Assembly: GCA_963794655.1 (NCBI GenBank) | Contig: CAWCEV010000008.1 | Coordinates: 868,001-932,000, forward strand | DNA length: 64,000 bases | Direction of reading: 5' to 3' | Source of the DNA: Roseiarcus sp963794655 | Lineage (GTDB): Bacteria; Pseudomonadota; Alphaproteobacteria; Rhizobiales; Beijerinckiaceae | Part shown: positions 26,727-36,209 of the stretch, one piece after another | Layout of the letters: each line of letters starts with the position of its first letter | Position numbering within the stretch: position 1 is the stretch's first letter | Notes under the pieces: model-generated | The model's database searches: none | What the model saw: the letters and a program-made list of their open reading frames with translations, nothing else | Told to the model about the DNA's origin: nothing | Program-made: the position numbers and the translations under genes

Positions 26727-28088
26727 ATGGCCGTGCCCCTCGCGAAGATCGTCGCATTCGCCAATAGAAAGCTCAACGATCGCGCGATCCTGTCTCGCGC
26801 CGTCGCGGGCTTCCTCATAATCGGCGCCGTCATTCGATTTGCGTGGGTTATATTCTACGACCGATTCCACATTGCCCCGAGCGAAGCCTTCAATCTCGGA
26901 GCCGCGTTCGGCAGGACGGGGGAGCTGGCGGATGCGTGGGGTCCGGGCACGGGGCTGAGCGCGCATCTGACTCCGGGAATGCCGATCCTGGTTGGAGAGG
27001 TCTACCGTTGGCTCGGCGTCGGGACGCCCGCGGCTGAATTCGTTCTCTCGTCGATTTCCCTGGCCTTCTTCTGCGCGGCCGTTCTCGCTCTCAACGCCGC
27101 TTTCGAAAGGCTGTCGGTCGCGCCGCTTGCGCGTATCGGCGCGATTGCCCTGCTCTGCCTGCTTCCCTTCCATATGTTTCTCGAAATGGGCGAGTTCCGC
27201 TACTGGGAAGGTTCGTTGGCCGCGGCCGGCGTCGCCGTCTGTCTTGCGCGCGCTCTCGAGCTCGATGGCGACAAACGGCCAACGAGATGGTTCGACCTTG
27301 CCGTGCTCGCTTTCGGCGCGGGCGTCCTCAGCCTGTTCAGCGAGGCAGCCGCGCTCGCGTGCTATGGCGTCATCGGCTGGCTCGCGCTGCAGACCCGCGG
27401 CTGGGTTGGCTTCGTGGGAACGGCCGCCATCTCGGCGATCCTGCTGACCGCGATCTTGTATCCTTGGGCGCTCCGCAATGAGGCCGTCTTTGGCGAGAAA
27501 GTCTGGACGCGCACCGCCTTTGGGATCAATTTCGCCAAAGGCTTCACGGACAAGGCCCTCGATCGCGCCGATCCGCGGAAAGCATTCCTTGAGCGCCTCG
27601 ATGAGGTCTCGCCATTTACCGGTCCGGCCGCCTTCGCCGAAATGCGGCGCGTCGGCGGCGAGGCCGCCTATAGCCGGCTGCTGACCGACCGCACGTTGGA
27701 ATGGATTCGCAACCATCCGCTCGCGAGCCTTTGGCTCGCCGTGAGGCACGTCTGGGAATTCTATATGCAGCCCCGCTGGATGTGGGGGACAAATGTCGGC
27801 TTGGCCGTCGTCAAGCAGGCCTTGGCGTGGACGTCCACCATCCTGGGGTTCGCCGGTCTCGTCATGGGGCTCGCACGGAGAGACCGGCGCTACGTCTATG
27901 TCGCGGCGGCTTTGCTGCTGCCCATGTTGCCCTACATGATCTGCCAGCCAATCCTGCGCTATCAATATCCGGTTCTCGGGCTTCTCGTCTTCCTTGCCGC
28001 CGACGCGCTGTTCCGCGTCGCGAGCTTCCTGTCGAACCGTCCCTCAGGGGTGCTCGCCCCCTCTCAGGTCGCAAGCTTGCGCAGATAG
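26727..28088 (+). CDS. Polytopic membrane protein, glycosyltransferase (GT39/ArnT)-like
   Basis: A 453-residue protein with about ten hydrophobic segments. The first periplasmic loop after the first helix has an acidic/aromatic pattern (YDRFHIAPSEAFNLG), and a LTPGMPILVGEVYRWLG segment follows, as in lipid-linked-sugar-dependent glycosyltransferases. It is last in the export unit and probably modifies or initiates the polysaccharide; the sugar is unknown. Its 3' end overlaps the convergent DUF971 gene by 25 bp. Confidence 0.65.
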   Translation: MAVPLAKIVAFANRKLNDRAILSRAVAGFLIIGAVIRFAWVIFYDRFHIAPSEAFNLGAAFGRTGELADAWGPGTGLSAHLTPGMPILVGEVYRWLGVGTPAAEFVLSSISLAFFCAAVLALNAAFERLSVAPLARIGAIALLCLLPFHMFLEMGEFRYWEGSLAAAGVAVCLARALELDGDKRPTRWFDLAVLAFGAGVLSLFSEAAALACYGVIGWLALQTRGWVGFVGTAAISAILLTAILYPWALRNEAVFGEKVWTRTAFGINFAKGFTDKALDRADPRKAFLERLDEVSPFTGPAAFAEMRRVGGEAAYSRLLTDRTLEWIRNHPLASLWLAVRHVWEFYMQPRWMWGTNVGLAVVKQALAWTSTILGFAGLVMGLARRDRRYVYVAAALLLPMLPYMICQPILRYQYPVLGLLVFLAADALFRVASFLSNRPSGVLAPSQVASLRR

Positions 28089-28351
28089 TCCCAGGTGTAG
28101 AGCCCAGTGTCGTGGCCGTCGTCGAAGATGATCTTGATGGCGTAACTGCCGACCGGCTCGATCCCGACGATGGCGACATTTTCCTTCCCCGTCACCGTCT
28201 TCTTCTGGCTCGGCGAATGGCCCTGGACTTCGGCGCTCGGGCTTTCGACCCTGAGCCGCTCGGCGGTCAGGCGAATGGCGCGGCCATCGTCGAAGGCGAC
28301 CTCGAGGACGCGCCCCTTGTCCATCGCCGTGATGTCGGTCGGCCAGGGCAT
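28064..28351 (-). CDS. DUF971 (GBBH-like N-terminal domain) protein
   Basis: A 95-residue protein matching the DUF971 domain, also seen at the N-terminus of gamma-butyrobetaine hydroxylase: LEVAFDDGRAIRLTAERLRVESPSAEVQGH and the C-terminal IIFDDGHDTGLYTWDYLRKL. Free-standing copies commonly occur next to Mrp/ApbC and iron-sulfur genes, as here (17 bp after mrp). A role in iron-sulfur handling is inferred from this context. Confidence 0.85.
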   Translation of the reverse strand: MPWPTDITAMDKGRVLEVAFDDGRAIRLTAERLRVESPSAEVQGHSPSQKKTVTGKENVAIVGIEPVGSYAIKIIFDDGHDTGLYTWDYLRKLAT

Positions 28352-28368
28352 CCCGCTTGATCCCTTTG

Positions 28369-29499
28369 CTAGAGGACACGGATGCGCGGCGCGGGCTTCG
28401 CGCCCGGCGCACCGACGGCGAGCGTCTCGGCCACGCGTCTTGCGATCTCGACGAGCGCGTTCGCGTGCGGGCTTTCCGGCATGCTGGCGACGACCGGCCG
28501 GCCATCGTCGGAATGGGAGCGGATGGCGATGTCGAGCGGCACTTCGCCGAGGAAGGGAACGCCGAGCTTCTCAGCCTCCTTGCGCGCGCCCCCGTGCGAG
28601 AACACGTCCGTCCGCCCGCCGCAGTGCGGACAGAGGAAGTAGCTCATGTTCTCGACCACGCCAAGGAGCGGCACCTTGACCTGGCCGAACATCGCAATGC
28701 CGCGGCGGGCGTCGATCAGCGCGAGGTCCTGCGGCGTCGAGACGATCACCGCGCCGGCGAGCGGCACGTTCTGGGCCATCGTGAGCTGGGTGTCGCCCGT
28801 GCCCGGCGGCATGTCGACGACGAGCACATCGAGTTCGCCCCACTCGACCTCGCGCAGGAGCTGGTTCAGCGCAGACATCACCATCGGGCCACGCCAGATG
28901 ACCGGCGCGCCCTCCTCGATCAGAAACCCGATCGACATGACCTTAACCCCGCAGCTCTCGAGCGGGATCAGCTTCTGCCCATCGGGACCGAGGCCCGGCT
29001 TGGCATCGATCCCGAACAGTTTCGGCATCGAGGGACCGTAGAGGTCCGCGTCCAGGACGCCGACCTTGAGCCCCAGCTTCGCGAGGCCGACGGCGAGGTT
29101 GCAGGCAATGGTCGACTTGCCGACGCCGCCCTTGCCGGAGGCGACGGCAATTACGTGCTTGACGCCGGGCAGCGGTTCGCTCGACCGGCCGTGCCGGCGC
29201 GGCGGCGCATCGGCCTGATGGCCATGCGCCTGCGGCGCGCCGGCGGCGGCGCGGGCGGACTCCGCCGTCAGCGTCACCACCGCGCCGGCGACGCCGGAAA
29301 TCGCCCTGATCGCGGCCTCGGCCCCGGCGCGCATCGGCTCCATCGCTTTGGCCTTCGCCGGATCGATGGCGATGGCGACGAAGACCTTACCCTCGCGGAT
29401 CGTCACGCCCGTAACCGCCCCCGAGTCGGGCAAGGACGCGCGCCCGTCCGGGCCCGGAACCGCCGCCAGCGCCCTCATCACGTCGTCGCGCGAGACCAT
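28369..29499 (-). CDS. mrp: Mrp/ApbC iron-sulfur cluster carrier ATPase
   Basis: A 376-residue P-loop protein. It has an N-terminal MIP18/DUF59 domain (about 1-85, VSRDDVMRALAAVPGP), a His/Pro-rich linker, the deviant Walker A ASGKGGVGKST near residue 122, LDADLYGPSMPKLFG, and a C-terminal Cys-Pro-His-Cys pair (FLCPHCGG) that binds the bridging cluster. It transfers Fe-S clusters to target enzymes. The ATG at 29499 is 3 bp after the cysG stop, so the two genes are coupled. Confidence 0.92.
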   Translation of the reverse strand: MVSRDDVMRALAAVPGPDGRASLPDSGAVTGVTIREGKVFVAIAIDPAKAKAMEPMRAGAEAAIRAISGVAGAVVTLTAESARAAAGAPQAHGHQADAPPRRHGRSSEPLPGVKHVIAVASGKGGVGKSTIACNLAVGLAKLGLKVGVLDADLYGPSMPKLFGIDAKPGLGPDGQKLIPLESCGVKVMSIGFLIEEGAPVIWRGPMVMSALNQLLREVEWGELDVLVVDMPPGTGDTQLTMAQNVPLAGAVIVSTPQDLALIDARRGIAMFGQVKVPLLGVVENMSYFLCPHCGGRTDVFSHGGARKEAEKLGVPFLGEVPLDIAIRSHSDDGRPVVASMPESPHANALVEIARRVAETLAVGAPGAKPAPRIRVL

Positions 29500-29501
29500 C
29501 G

Positions 29502-30944
29502 TCACCAGTCCTTCCTGCCCGGCGCGGGCGAACCATCGCCGGCCCGCCCCTCGGGTCGCCAATCGAGCTTGTCGCGGAGCGTCACAACCGTCCCGACGAT
29601 GATGACCGCCGGTCCGCTCAACCCCATCATGCGCGTCTTGGCCGCCAGCGTTCCAAGCGTCCCGACGACGACGCGCTGCCCGGCGCGGGTGGCGTTGTCG
29701 ACAATCGCGGCCGGCAACTCCGGGTCCGCGCCGTGCGCAATAAACTCGCCCGTCAGCGCCTCCAGATTGCGCAGTCCCATATAGATCGCAACCGTCTGCC
29801 GCGGTTGCAAGAGCGCCCCCCACTCGAGCGCGATCCCGCCGTCCTTGCCGTGGCCAGTCACGAAAACGCACGACTGTGCGTGGTCTCGATGGGTGAGCGG
29901 AATGCCGGCGTAGGCCGCTGCCCCGATCGCGGCGGTCACGCCCGGACAGATCTGAAAGGGAATCCCCTCTGCGGCCAGGGCTTCGATTTCCTCGCCGCCG
30001 CGGCCGAACATGAAGGGATCGCCGCCCTTGAGGCGCAGAACCCGCTTGCCCTCTTTGGCGAGCTTGACCAGGAGCGCGCTGATCTCGGCCTGCGGCAATT
30101 CGTGATCGTCCGGCTGCTTGCCGACATAGATGCGCTCGGCCTCCCGCCTGACGAGGTTCAGCGCGCCTTCGTCGGTCAGCCGGTCATAGAGCACGACATC
30201 GGCCTTCTGCATCAGGCGCAGCGCGCGGAAGGTCAGGAGATCGGGATCGCCCGGCCCCGCGCCGACGAGATAGACCTCGCCGCGCGGCGGCGCGGCGTCG
30301 TCCGCGGCCGCGTGTTCGATTGCGCGGGTGAGCGCGGCGTCGGCGGCGCGATCGTCGCCGGAAAGCGCCCGCCCCCCGATCGGCCCCTCGAGGACCGCCT
30401 CCCAGAACCGCCGGCGCATGACCGGCGATGAGATGGCCTTCGCAACCGCGTCGCGGAACCCGCCCGTGAGCCGCGCGAGGCGGCCATATGCAGCCGGGAT
30501 CTGACTTTCGAGCCGCGCCTTCAGCATGCGCCCCAGTATCGGCGAGGCGCCCCCGGTCGATATCGCGATGACGAGCGGGCTTCGATCGACGATCGAGGGC
30601 ATGATGAAATCGCAGAGCGCGGGCCGGTCGGCGACATTGACCAGCGCGCCCGCATTCTTTGCCGCCGTCCGCGCCTCGGCCGCGAGCCGCGCGTCTTCGG
30701 TCGCGACGAAGCAGAGCGCCAGGCCCTCGAAGTCCTTAGGCTCTGGATTGCGCGCCTCATGCCGGAAATTCGGCGCGTCCAGAAGTCCGCGGAAATCGTC
30801 GGTAAGCTCGGTTGCGAACGTGGTCACGCGGGCGCCGGCCTTGCTCAGCGCTTCCGCCCGCCGAGCAGCCACGACCCCGCCGCCGACGACCATGGCTGGC
30901 CGGCCGGTCAGTTCGAGAAAGATCGGCAGGTGTTTCATTGCCAT
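29502..30944 (-). CDS. cysG: Siroheme synthase (CysG, trifunctional)
   Basis: A 480-residue fusion. The N-terminal precorrin-2 dehydrogenase/ferrochelatase half shows VVGGGVVAARRAEAL; the C-terminal uroporphyrinogen III methyltransferase half begins about residue 225 with VYLVGAGPGDPDLLTFRALR and contains RLKGGDPFMFGRGGEE. It converts uroporphyrinogen III to siroheme for sulfite and nitrite reductases. No sulfite or nitrite reductase gene is in the window. It leads cysG-mrp-DUF971, which fits siroheme and Fe-S needs of the same enzymes. Confidence 0.93.
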   Translation of the reverse strand: MAMKHLPIFLELTGRPAMVVGGGVVAARRAEALSKAGARVTTFATELTDDFRGLLDAPNFRHEARNPEPKDFEGLALCFVATEDARLAAEARTAAKNAGALVNVADRPALCDFIMPSIVDRSPLVIAISTGGASPILGRMLKARLESQIPAAYGRLARLTGGFRDAVAKAISSPVMRRRFWEAVLEGPIGGRALSGDDRAADAALTRAIEHAAADDAAPPRGEVYLVGAGPGDPDLLTFRALRLMQKADVVLYDRLTDEGALNLVRREAERIYVGKQPDDHELPQAEISALLVKLAKEGKRVLRLKGGDPFMFGRGGEEIEALAAEGIPFQICPGVTAAIGAAAYAGIPLTHRDHAQSCVFVTGHGKDGGIALEWGALLQPRQTVAIYMGLRNLEALTGEFIAHGADPELPAAIVDNATRAGQRVVVGTLGTLAAKTRMMGLSGPAVIIVGTVVTLRDKLDWRPEGRAGDGSPAPGRKDW

Positions 30945-31281
30945 CGCCCGCGGGATTTCAACGGGCCGCGAGCCAGTGTGAAACCATGAGGCGGCGGTTC
31001 TAAAGCAAGCCGCGCCCGGAGGAAATCGCGATCGCTCGTGACCCCGCGCGCGGGCGACGAGCCGGCGGAAAACGCCAATTCTTTTTGCGAAAATCCGAAG
31101 GCTGTGCTATTCTGCCTGCCGTCGCCAGATCTGGGATTGCCCCCCGGGCCGGAGAAAGGCGCGCCGCGCCTTTACGCTGTTTGACTTCGATAGCTCAACC
31201 CGCGGCCGGCCCGAACGCGCGCTCTATTTTTCGTTTACCTGATTGAAAATACTACGATTTTACCGATCCAGCCGACTGTGT
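30945..31281. other. Intergenic region upstream of cysG
   Basis: No gene is recognised here. It contains the perfect palindrome at 31155-31173, and the repeat array begins at its right side. The cysG promoter must lie here but no clear hexamers were found. Confidence 0.4.
31155..31173. terminator. Perfect GC-rich palindrome, possible bidirectional terminator
   Basis: AAAGGCGCGCCGCGCCTTT is symmetric around one central base, with 9-bp arms that end in three T on either strand. It lies 207 bp downstream of the response regulator stop and 211 bp upstream of cysG. A role as terminator of the regulator transcript is likely; an operator for cysG is the alternative. Confidence 0.4.
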
Positions 31282-31357
31282 TTTCCTTCCGCCGGCCTTG
31301 GGTTTCCTTCCGCGCGGTCTTTGCTTTCCTTCCGCTGTGGACTTTGCTTTCCTTCCG
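31282..31357. repeat. Short tandem array of a TTTCCTTCCG unit
   Basis: The decamer TTTCCTTCCG occurs four times, starting at 31282, 31303, 31325 and 31348, with spacings of 21, 22 and 23 bp and similar flanks (CTTTGC before the last two). It sits directly downstream of the response-regulator stop codon. On the minus strand, read in another frame, it would encode a Lys/Arg/Gly-rich stretch, but no start belongs to it. Confidence 0.6.
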
Positions 31358-31379
31358 TTGATTTTGGAAAGCTTCAGCC

Positions 31380-31997
31380 TCAGAGGCTCGCGCTGATCGC
31401 GATCCGCATCAGGTCCATGGAAGAGCGCGCGCCGAGCTTCTGCTTCAATTGGGTGCAGTTGTTGGCGACGGTCTTGTAGGAGACGTTCAGGACGTCGGCG
31501 ATCTGCGCCATCGTGCGGCCGGCGGCGAGCAGGCGGAGGATCTCGAGCTCTCTGGGGCTCAGGCTCGACATGGCGCTGGCGTTGGCCCCGGCGCGGAGAA
31601 AAGCGATCTGGCGCGCCATCTCGGGATGCAGGTAATGACCGCCGCTTCCCACCTCCTTCACCGCTTCGACGATGAGCGCCGGATCGTCGTTCTTCGCGAT
31701 ATAGCCCTTGGCCCCGGCTTCGATCGCGCGTGCGGCGATGACCGGGTCGTCGTTCATGCTGAAGATGATGAGCGGCGCCTCCGGCGCCTGCTCGAGAATC
31801 CGCCGCATGAGCTCGAGCCCTGAAACTCCCGGCAGATTGAGATCGATCAGGGTGACGTCGGGTTTCAAGTCGAGATAGGCGGCGAGGCCGGAAACGCCGT
31901 CCTGCGCCTCGAACACCTGGACATCGGGATTCGCCTCCAGAAGCGCCCGGCATCCCGATATAACGATCGGGTGGTCGTCGACGATGAGAACCCGCAA
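31380..31997 (-). CDS. NarL/FixJ-type response regulator
   Basis: A 205-residue regulator with a receiver domain (VLIVDDHP, phospho-acceptor Asp52 in LIDLNLPG, Lys in GAKGYIAK) and a LuxR-type HTH (SSLSPRELEILRLLAAGRTMAQIADVLNVSYKTVANNCTQLKQKL). It is divergent from a histidine kinase gene across 121 bp. The start appears to be TTG at 31997, preceded by GAAGGG. The pair resembles MoxYX/MxaB-type systems that control methanol oxidation in methylotrophs; that link is suggested by the neighbouring PQQ genes and is not proven. Confidence 0.87.
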   Translation of the reverse strand: MRVLIVDDHPIVISGCRALLEANPDVQVFEAQDGVSGLAAYLDLKPDVTLIDLNLPGVSGLELMRRILEQAPEAPLIIFSMNDDPVIAARAIEAGAKGYIAKNDDPALIVEAVKEVGSGGHYLHPEMARQIAFLRAGANASAMSSLSPRELEILRLLAAGRTMAQIADVLNVSYKTVANNCTQLKQKLGARSSMDLMRIAISASL

Positions 31998-32118
31998 AAG
32001 CTTGACCCTTCGGTCCCCGAGGGATGACGTGACAGGCGTGAGCGGGACGCCCCGCGCCAGCCAGCATTGACAGCGGCGCGGGCAAAATCAACGGTGACGC
32101 CGGAAAGGCGTTGAGACG

Positions 32119-33501
32119 ATGTGGCGTTCGACCTCCCTGCGCACTCGGCTCAACCTTATTTTCGCTTCGCTGTTCGCTCTCTGGCTCATCGTCGACGCTG
32201 GCCACGCCGTCTTCGAGGCGACTGCCCGAGTGCGGGCTGAAACGGACAGCGCGATGCGTCTGACGAAGGAATTCGTCGCGACTTCGCTCGCGCGCCTGCG
32301 GGGTCCGCCCGAGCCTGAGGCGGTCGAGGCGCTGATCGCCAGCCTCCAGAACCTCCGGCACGTGCGGGCCGGGCTGGGCGAACCGATGCTCGCCCTCTCG
32401 ATCATACGCGCGGCGAACCGGGAATCGGACGCGCCGCAATGGTTTGGCGTGCTTATCCATACGCCGACCGAGGTCGCCGCGATCCCGGTTCGCTTGAGCG
32501 ATGGCAGGTCCGAGACGATTGTCGTTGTCGCCGATCCGGCCGATGAGATTGACGAAGTGTGGGAGGGCGTTCGGGACCACGCGCTGGTCGGGGCCGCAAT
32601 GGCGGTCGTCGCGCTGATCGTGACCGGCCTCCTCGTCGGCCGCGCGGTGAAGCCGATCGGGGTCGCGAGCGCAACACTCGCACGTCTCAAGGCGGGCGAC
32701 TACGGCGCGCGGGCCGAGGCCGGCGGCCCGCCGGAGATTCGCGATCTCAATGCCAAGATCAACAGCCTCGCGGAGACGCTTGGCGATTTGAAGCGCGACA
32801 ATAGCGAGCTGGCCGAGCGGGTTTTCGCCGCTCACGACGAGGAGCGTCAGCTGATTGCGCATGAGCTCCACGACGAATTCGGGCCGCATCTCTTCGGTTT
32901 GCGCGCCAGCGCCGCGGCGCTCATGAAAAAGGTCGGCGACGATCCCGCCGCTCGAGCGGCGGCGAGCGCGATCGAGGCTCAGGTCGAAGCGCTTCAAGGC
33001 CAGAACCGCCGCATTCTGGCCGACCTTCGTCCGGCGGCGCTCGAGGAACTGGGGCTTGCCGAGGCGCTAGAGGCGCTTGTCGCCCATTGGCGGCGAGCCG
33101 AGCCGAGCGTGGCTGTCTCGCTGGACGTCGATCCCCGCGTCGACGCAATGAACGAGCCGGCATGCCTCATGGCCTATCGGTTCGTTCAGGAGGCGATGAC
33201 CAACGCGTTTCGCCACGCCGGCGCGACGCGGATCGAGGTGTCGCTGCGCTTCGAAACAGCGGTTCCTAGGCAGCGCCACGACGATGGGAGCCTTGCGGGA
33301 CTCGTCATTCGCGTCGCCGATGACGGCCGCGGATTGCAGGGGGAGATGGAAGCCGGAATGGGCCTTGCCGGCATGCGCGATCGGGTCCGGCTGCTCGGCG
33401 GCTGGGTGACAATCAGGTCTCCGCCCACAGGCGGGGTGGTGATCGATGCTCAATTCGGCGCAGCTCAATCGGGAAAATTTCCCGGAGGGGCAAGGAATTG
33501 A
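32119..33501 (+). CDS. HisKA_3-type sensor histidine kinase
   Basis: The 460-residue kinase has two membrane helices (about 11-30 and 157-175) enclosing a periplasmic sensor of some 125 residues. It continues with a HAMP linker (RAVKPIGVASATLARLKAGDYGARAE), a dimerisation helix with phospho-His251 in IAHELHDEFGPHLFGLR, and an HATPase domain (MAYRFVQEAMTNAFRHA, VADDGRGL, MGLAGMRDRVRLLGG). It pairs with the divergent response regulator and lies 158 bp upstream of the TonB-dependent receptor gene, which it may regulate. Confidence 0.88.
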   Translation: MWRSTSLRTRLNLIFASLFALWLIVDAGHAVFEATARVRAETDSAMRLTKEFVATSLARLRGPPEPEAVEALIASLQNLRHVRAGLGEPMLALSIIRAANRESDAPQWFGVLIHTPTEVAAIPVRLSDGRSETIVVVADPADEIDEVWEGVRDHALVGAAMAVVALIVTGLLVGRAVKPIGVASATLARLKAGDYGARAEAGGPPEIRDLNAKINSLAETLGDLKRDNSELAERVFAAHDEERQLIAHELHDEFGPHLFGLRASAAALMKKVGDDPAARAAASAIEAQVEALQGQNRRILADLRPAALEELGLAEALEALVAHWRRAEPSVAVSLDVDPRVDAMNEPACLMAYRFVQEAMTNAFRHAGATRIEVSLRFETAVPRQRHDDGSLAGLVIRVADDGRGLQGEMEAGMGLAGMRDRVRLLGGWVTIRSPPTGGVVIDAQFGAAQSGKFPGGARN

Positions 33502-33659
33502 CGCCCAGAAAGAATTCCAATGTTTGAAATACCTTGCCCTGGGTGAAGCGCCTATGGTTGAGGAGCCGCGAGCGGGCAAATGAGATTTTTGCGCTCTCAT
33601 TTCTCCCGGACGAACCTGCTCGCGGCGCTATCAATGCGGCGCGCAAGGGGGAACGTCAG

Positions 33660-35984
33660 ATGACTCGCTCAAAAGCTGGGCTTTCGCGGGTCTTCGGCTT
33701 CGCCGCGTTAGCGGCGACGGGTGCGGCGCGCGCAGATACGATCGTGCTCCCGACTTTCGACGTCGTCGCGACGACGCCCCTCAACGGCGGCCAGATCGAT
33801 GTTGCAAAATCGCCCTTCGCTGTCTGGCAGAGCACTTCGCAAGACATGCAAACCTTCAACGATACGACGCTGCCCCAGTCGCTGGCCCGCTCGGCCCCGG
33901 GGGTGACTGTCGGCAACGTCTCCGGCAACGAGTTCGAGCCGGACCTCTTCTATCGCGGCTTCGATGCAACCGCCGTCACCGGCACGCCGCAGGGGCTGGC
34001 CGTCTACCAGAACGGCACGCGCATCAACGAGGCGTTCGGCGACACCGTCAATTGGGACCTCATCCCGGCCAACGCGATCGACAAGACGACAATCATCGCC
34101 GCAAACCCGATCTTCGGCCTCAATGCTCTCGGCGGCGCCGTCACCGTGACAATGAAGAACGGTTTCACCTGGCAGGGTTTCGAAGCCGACCTCGAGGGCG
34201 GATCATTTTTGCGCGCGCAAGAGGAAATCCAGTACGGCAAGCAGTTCGGCGACTGGTCAGTCTATGTCGCGGCGACACAGATCAATGACGGAGGCTGGCG
34301 CGTCGCCCAAGCCTCGCAGCTCACCAACATCTACGGCGACGTCGGTTACAAGGCGAACGGATTCGAGTCGCACCTGCAGCTGACCGCTGGGAACACTCAG
34401 TTCGGCGTCGCCGCGTATACGCCGGTCCAGCAACTGCAGACGAATTGGGGCAGCGTCTACACCGTTCCTCAGACGACCTATAACCAGATGGTCATGCTGC
34501 AGTGGACAGGCGCTTACGCCTATTCGCCGACGCTGAATTTCCAGGCTGGAGCCTATTTCCGTCAGTTCAACCAGCAGCACGTCGACGGCAACGGGACCGA
34601 CGTGACGCCCTGTCCGCCGTATTCCTGCCTGAATGGCGCCCCCGTGCATAACACGATGGGTGGAATCATCCCCGATATCTCGCAAGGCGGAACGCTAGAT
34701 CTCGGCGAGGACGACGACAACCAGACGCAATCGCGCTCGCTCGGGGTTAGCGGGCAGGTCGTCGACACCGACAAGATCTTGAATCACGACAACTCGCTAA
34801 CCGTCGGCGCGTCGCTCGACTACGGCTGGACCCATTACACCGGCAACAGCACGCTCGGCACGATCAGTTTCATGAACAACTCGTACCCGGTGACGGCCTC
34901 CCCGTTCATCATCGATGAGCCTGACAGTTTTCTGAACCCGATCGACGTCAGGGCGACCAACACCTACGTCGGCCTTTATGCGCTCGACACGTTCAACGCC
35001 ACCGACCGCCTGACGCTGACCGGCGGGGCGCGATTCAACTTCGCCGGGATCAATCTCGAGGGCACGAACGACGCGCTCCTGAGCGGATACTCGGACTACT
35101 TCCATCTCAATCCGACAGTCGGACTCACCTATAAAATCACGCCCGACGTCAATTTCTACGCCGGATATGCGATGACCAATCGCACGCCGACGCCCCTCGA
35201 GCTCGGTTGCGCCAGTCCCACCGATCCCTGCATTATCGACAACTTCCTGTCCGGCGACCCGCCGCTGAAGCAAATCATCGGCCAGACGTTCGAGCTCGGT
35301 TTCCGTGGGACGAATGCGCTAACTCAATTTGGGCTTGGTCCCGAATGGGGCAAGCTGCAGTGGTCGGCCGGGCTCTTCCGCACAACGCTCAATAACGACA
35401 TTCTGCCGGTGACGAGCAGCTTTAACGGCTTCGGCTATTACACCAATGTCGGAACAACTTTGCGCCAGGGAGCTGAGCTTGGCGTCCAGTGGAACAGCGA
35501 TCGATGGAAGGCTTACGCCAACTATACCTATATCGACGCTGTCTATCTCACGACCTTCCTTGAGCCGTCGGAAAACAATCCACTGGCCGACGAGAATGGG
35601 AACATCCCCATTACCAATGGGACGCAGATCGCGGGCATTCCGAAAAACACGGTTAAGGTCGGCGTCGACTACGCCCTGACCGACCAATGGCGCGTGGGCG
35701 CGGACATGGTTGCAGCCTCAGGTCAGGTCATCTTCGGCAACGAAAATGGAGCTGTTCCCCAAGTCCCCGGCTACGCCGTCTTCGGCCTCCACACCTCCTA
35801 CCAATATAACAAGCAGGTGCAGATTTTCGGCTACGCTCAGAACATTTTCGATCAGCGTTATTATACGTCCGGCGGCCTCGTCCAGACCGGGCAGTTCATG
35901 ACGGGCCCGGCCATTACGAATCCGCAGACGTTCGGGCCTGCGAAGCCTTTCGCTATCTACGGCGGAGTGCGGATCACGATGTAA
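33660..35984 (+). CDS. TonB-dependent outer-membrane receptor, candidate lanthanide (LutH-like) receptor
   Basis: A 774-residue receptor with a signal peptide (MTRSKAGLSRVFGFAALAATGAARA), a TonB-box-like N-terminus (DTIVLPTFDVVAT), a plug domain with LPQSLARSAPGV and GLAVYQNGTRINEAFG, and a 22-strand type barrel. Predicted loops carry two Cys pairs (TPCPPYSC; GCASPTDPC) and an acidic run (GEDDDN). It is directly followed by a lanmodulin-like gene and by exbB-exbD-tonB. In Methylorubrum extorquens lutH lies beside lanM, which favours a lanthanide-chelate substrate. PQQ, siderophore or cobalamin import remain alternatives. The ATG at 33660 follows AAGGGGGAA. Confidence 0.85.
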   Translation: MTRSKAGLSRVFGFAALAATGAARADTIVLPTFDVVATTPLNGGQIDVAKSPFAVWQSTSQDMQTFNDTTLPQSLARSAPGVTVGNVSGNEFEPDLFYRGFDATAVTGTPQGLAVYQNGTRINEAFGDTVNWDLIPANAIDKTTIIAANPIFGLNALGGAVTVTMKNGFTWQGFEADLEGGSFLRAQEEIQYGKQFGDWSVYVAATQINDGGWRVAQASQLTNIYGDVGYKANGFESHLQLTAGNTQFGVAAYTPVQQLQTNWGSVYTVPQTTYNQMVMLQWTGAYAYSPTLNFQAGAYFRQFNQQHVDGNGTDVTPCPPYSCLNGAPVHNTMGGIIPDISQGGTLDLGEDDDNQTQSRSLGVSGQVVDTDKILNHDNSLTVGASLDYGWTHYTGNSTLGTISFMNNSYPVTASPFIIDEPDSFLNPIDVRATNTYVGLYALDTFNATDRLTLTGGARFNFAGINLEGTNDALLSGYSDYFHLNPTVGLTYKITPDVNFYAGYAMTNRTPTPLELGCASPTDPCIIDNFLSGDPPLKQIIGQTFELGFRGTNALTQFGLGPEWGKLQWSAGLFRTTLNNDILPVTSSFNGFGYYTNVGTTLRQGAELGVQWNSDRWKAYANYTYIDAVYLTTFLEPSENNPLADENGNIPITNGTQIAGIPKNTVKVGVDYALTDQWRVGADMVAASGQVIFGNENGAVPQVPGYAVFGLHTSYQYNKQVQIFGYAQNIFDQRYYTSGGLVQTGQFMTGPAITNPQTFGPAKPFAIYGGVRITM

Positions 35985-36209
35985 TGGTCGGCATGCGGCC
36001 TTGCCGCCGAACTCGTTTCTTGCCGACACGGCCATGTCTAAACTCGGTGTCTTCTCGGCGCGAGGCGGGGCTTGCTTCGGGCGACCGCCGTCGAGCGAAT
36101 GTCGCTTTGTTCGATATCGGCCTCGATTCCGATCCCGGCCTCCGGGCGCCGCTTCGCGCTCGGGGCCGGATTGCGATATAGATTGCGCCGCATGAAAAAG
36201 GCGCGAAAC

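Noticed and set aside
31252..32997. Minus-strand frame covering the kinase start, regulator and TTTCCTTCCG array
   Set aside because: It runs antisense to the kinase and out of frame through the regulator, both of which have clear domains. The Lys/Arg-rich end is a by-product of the repeat array.
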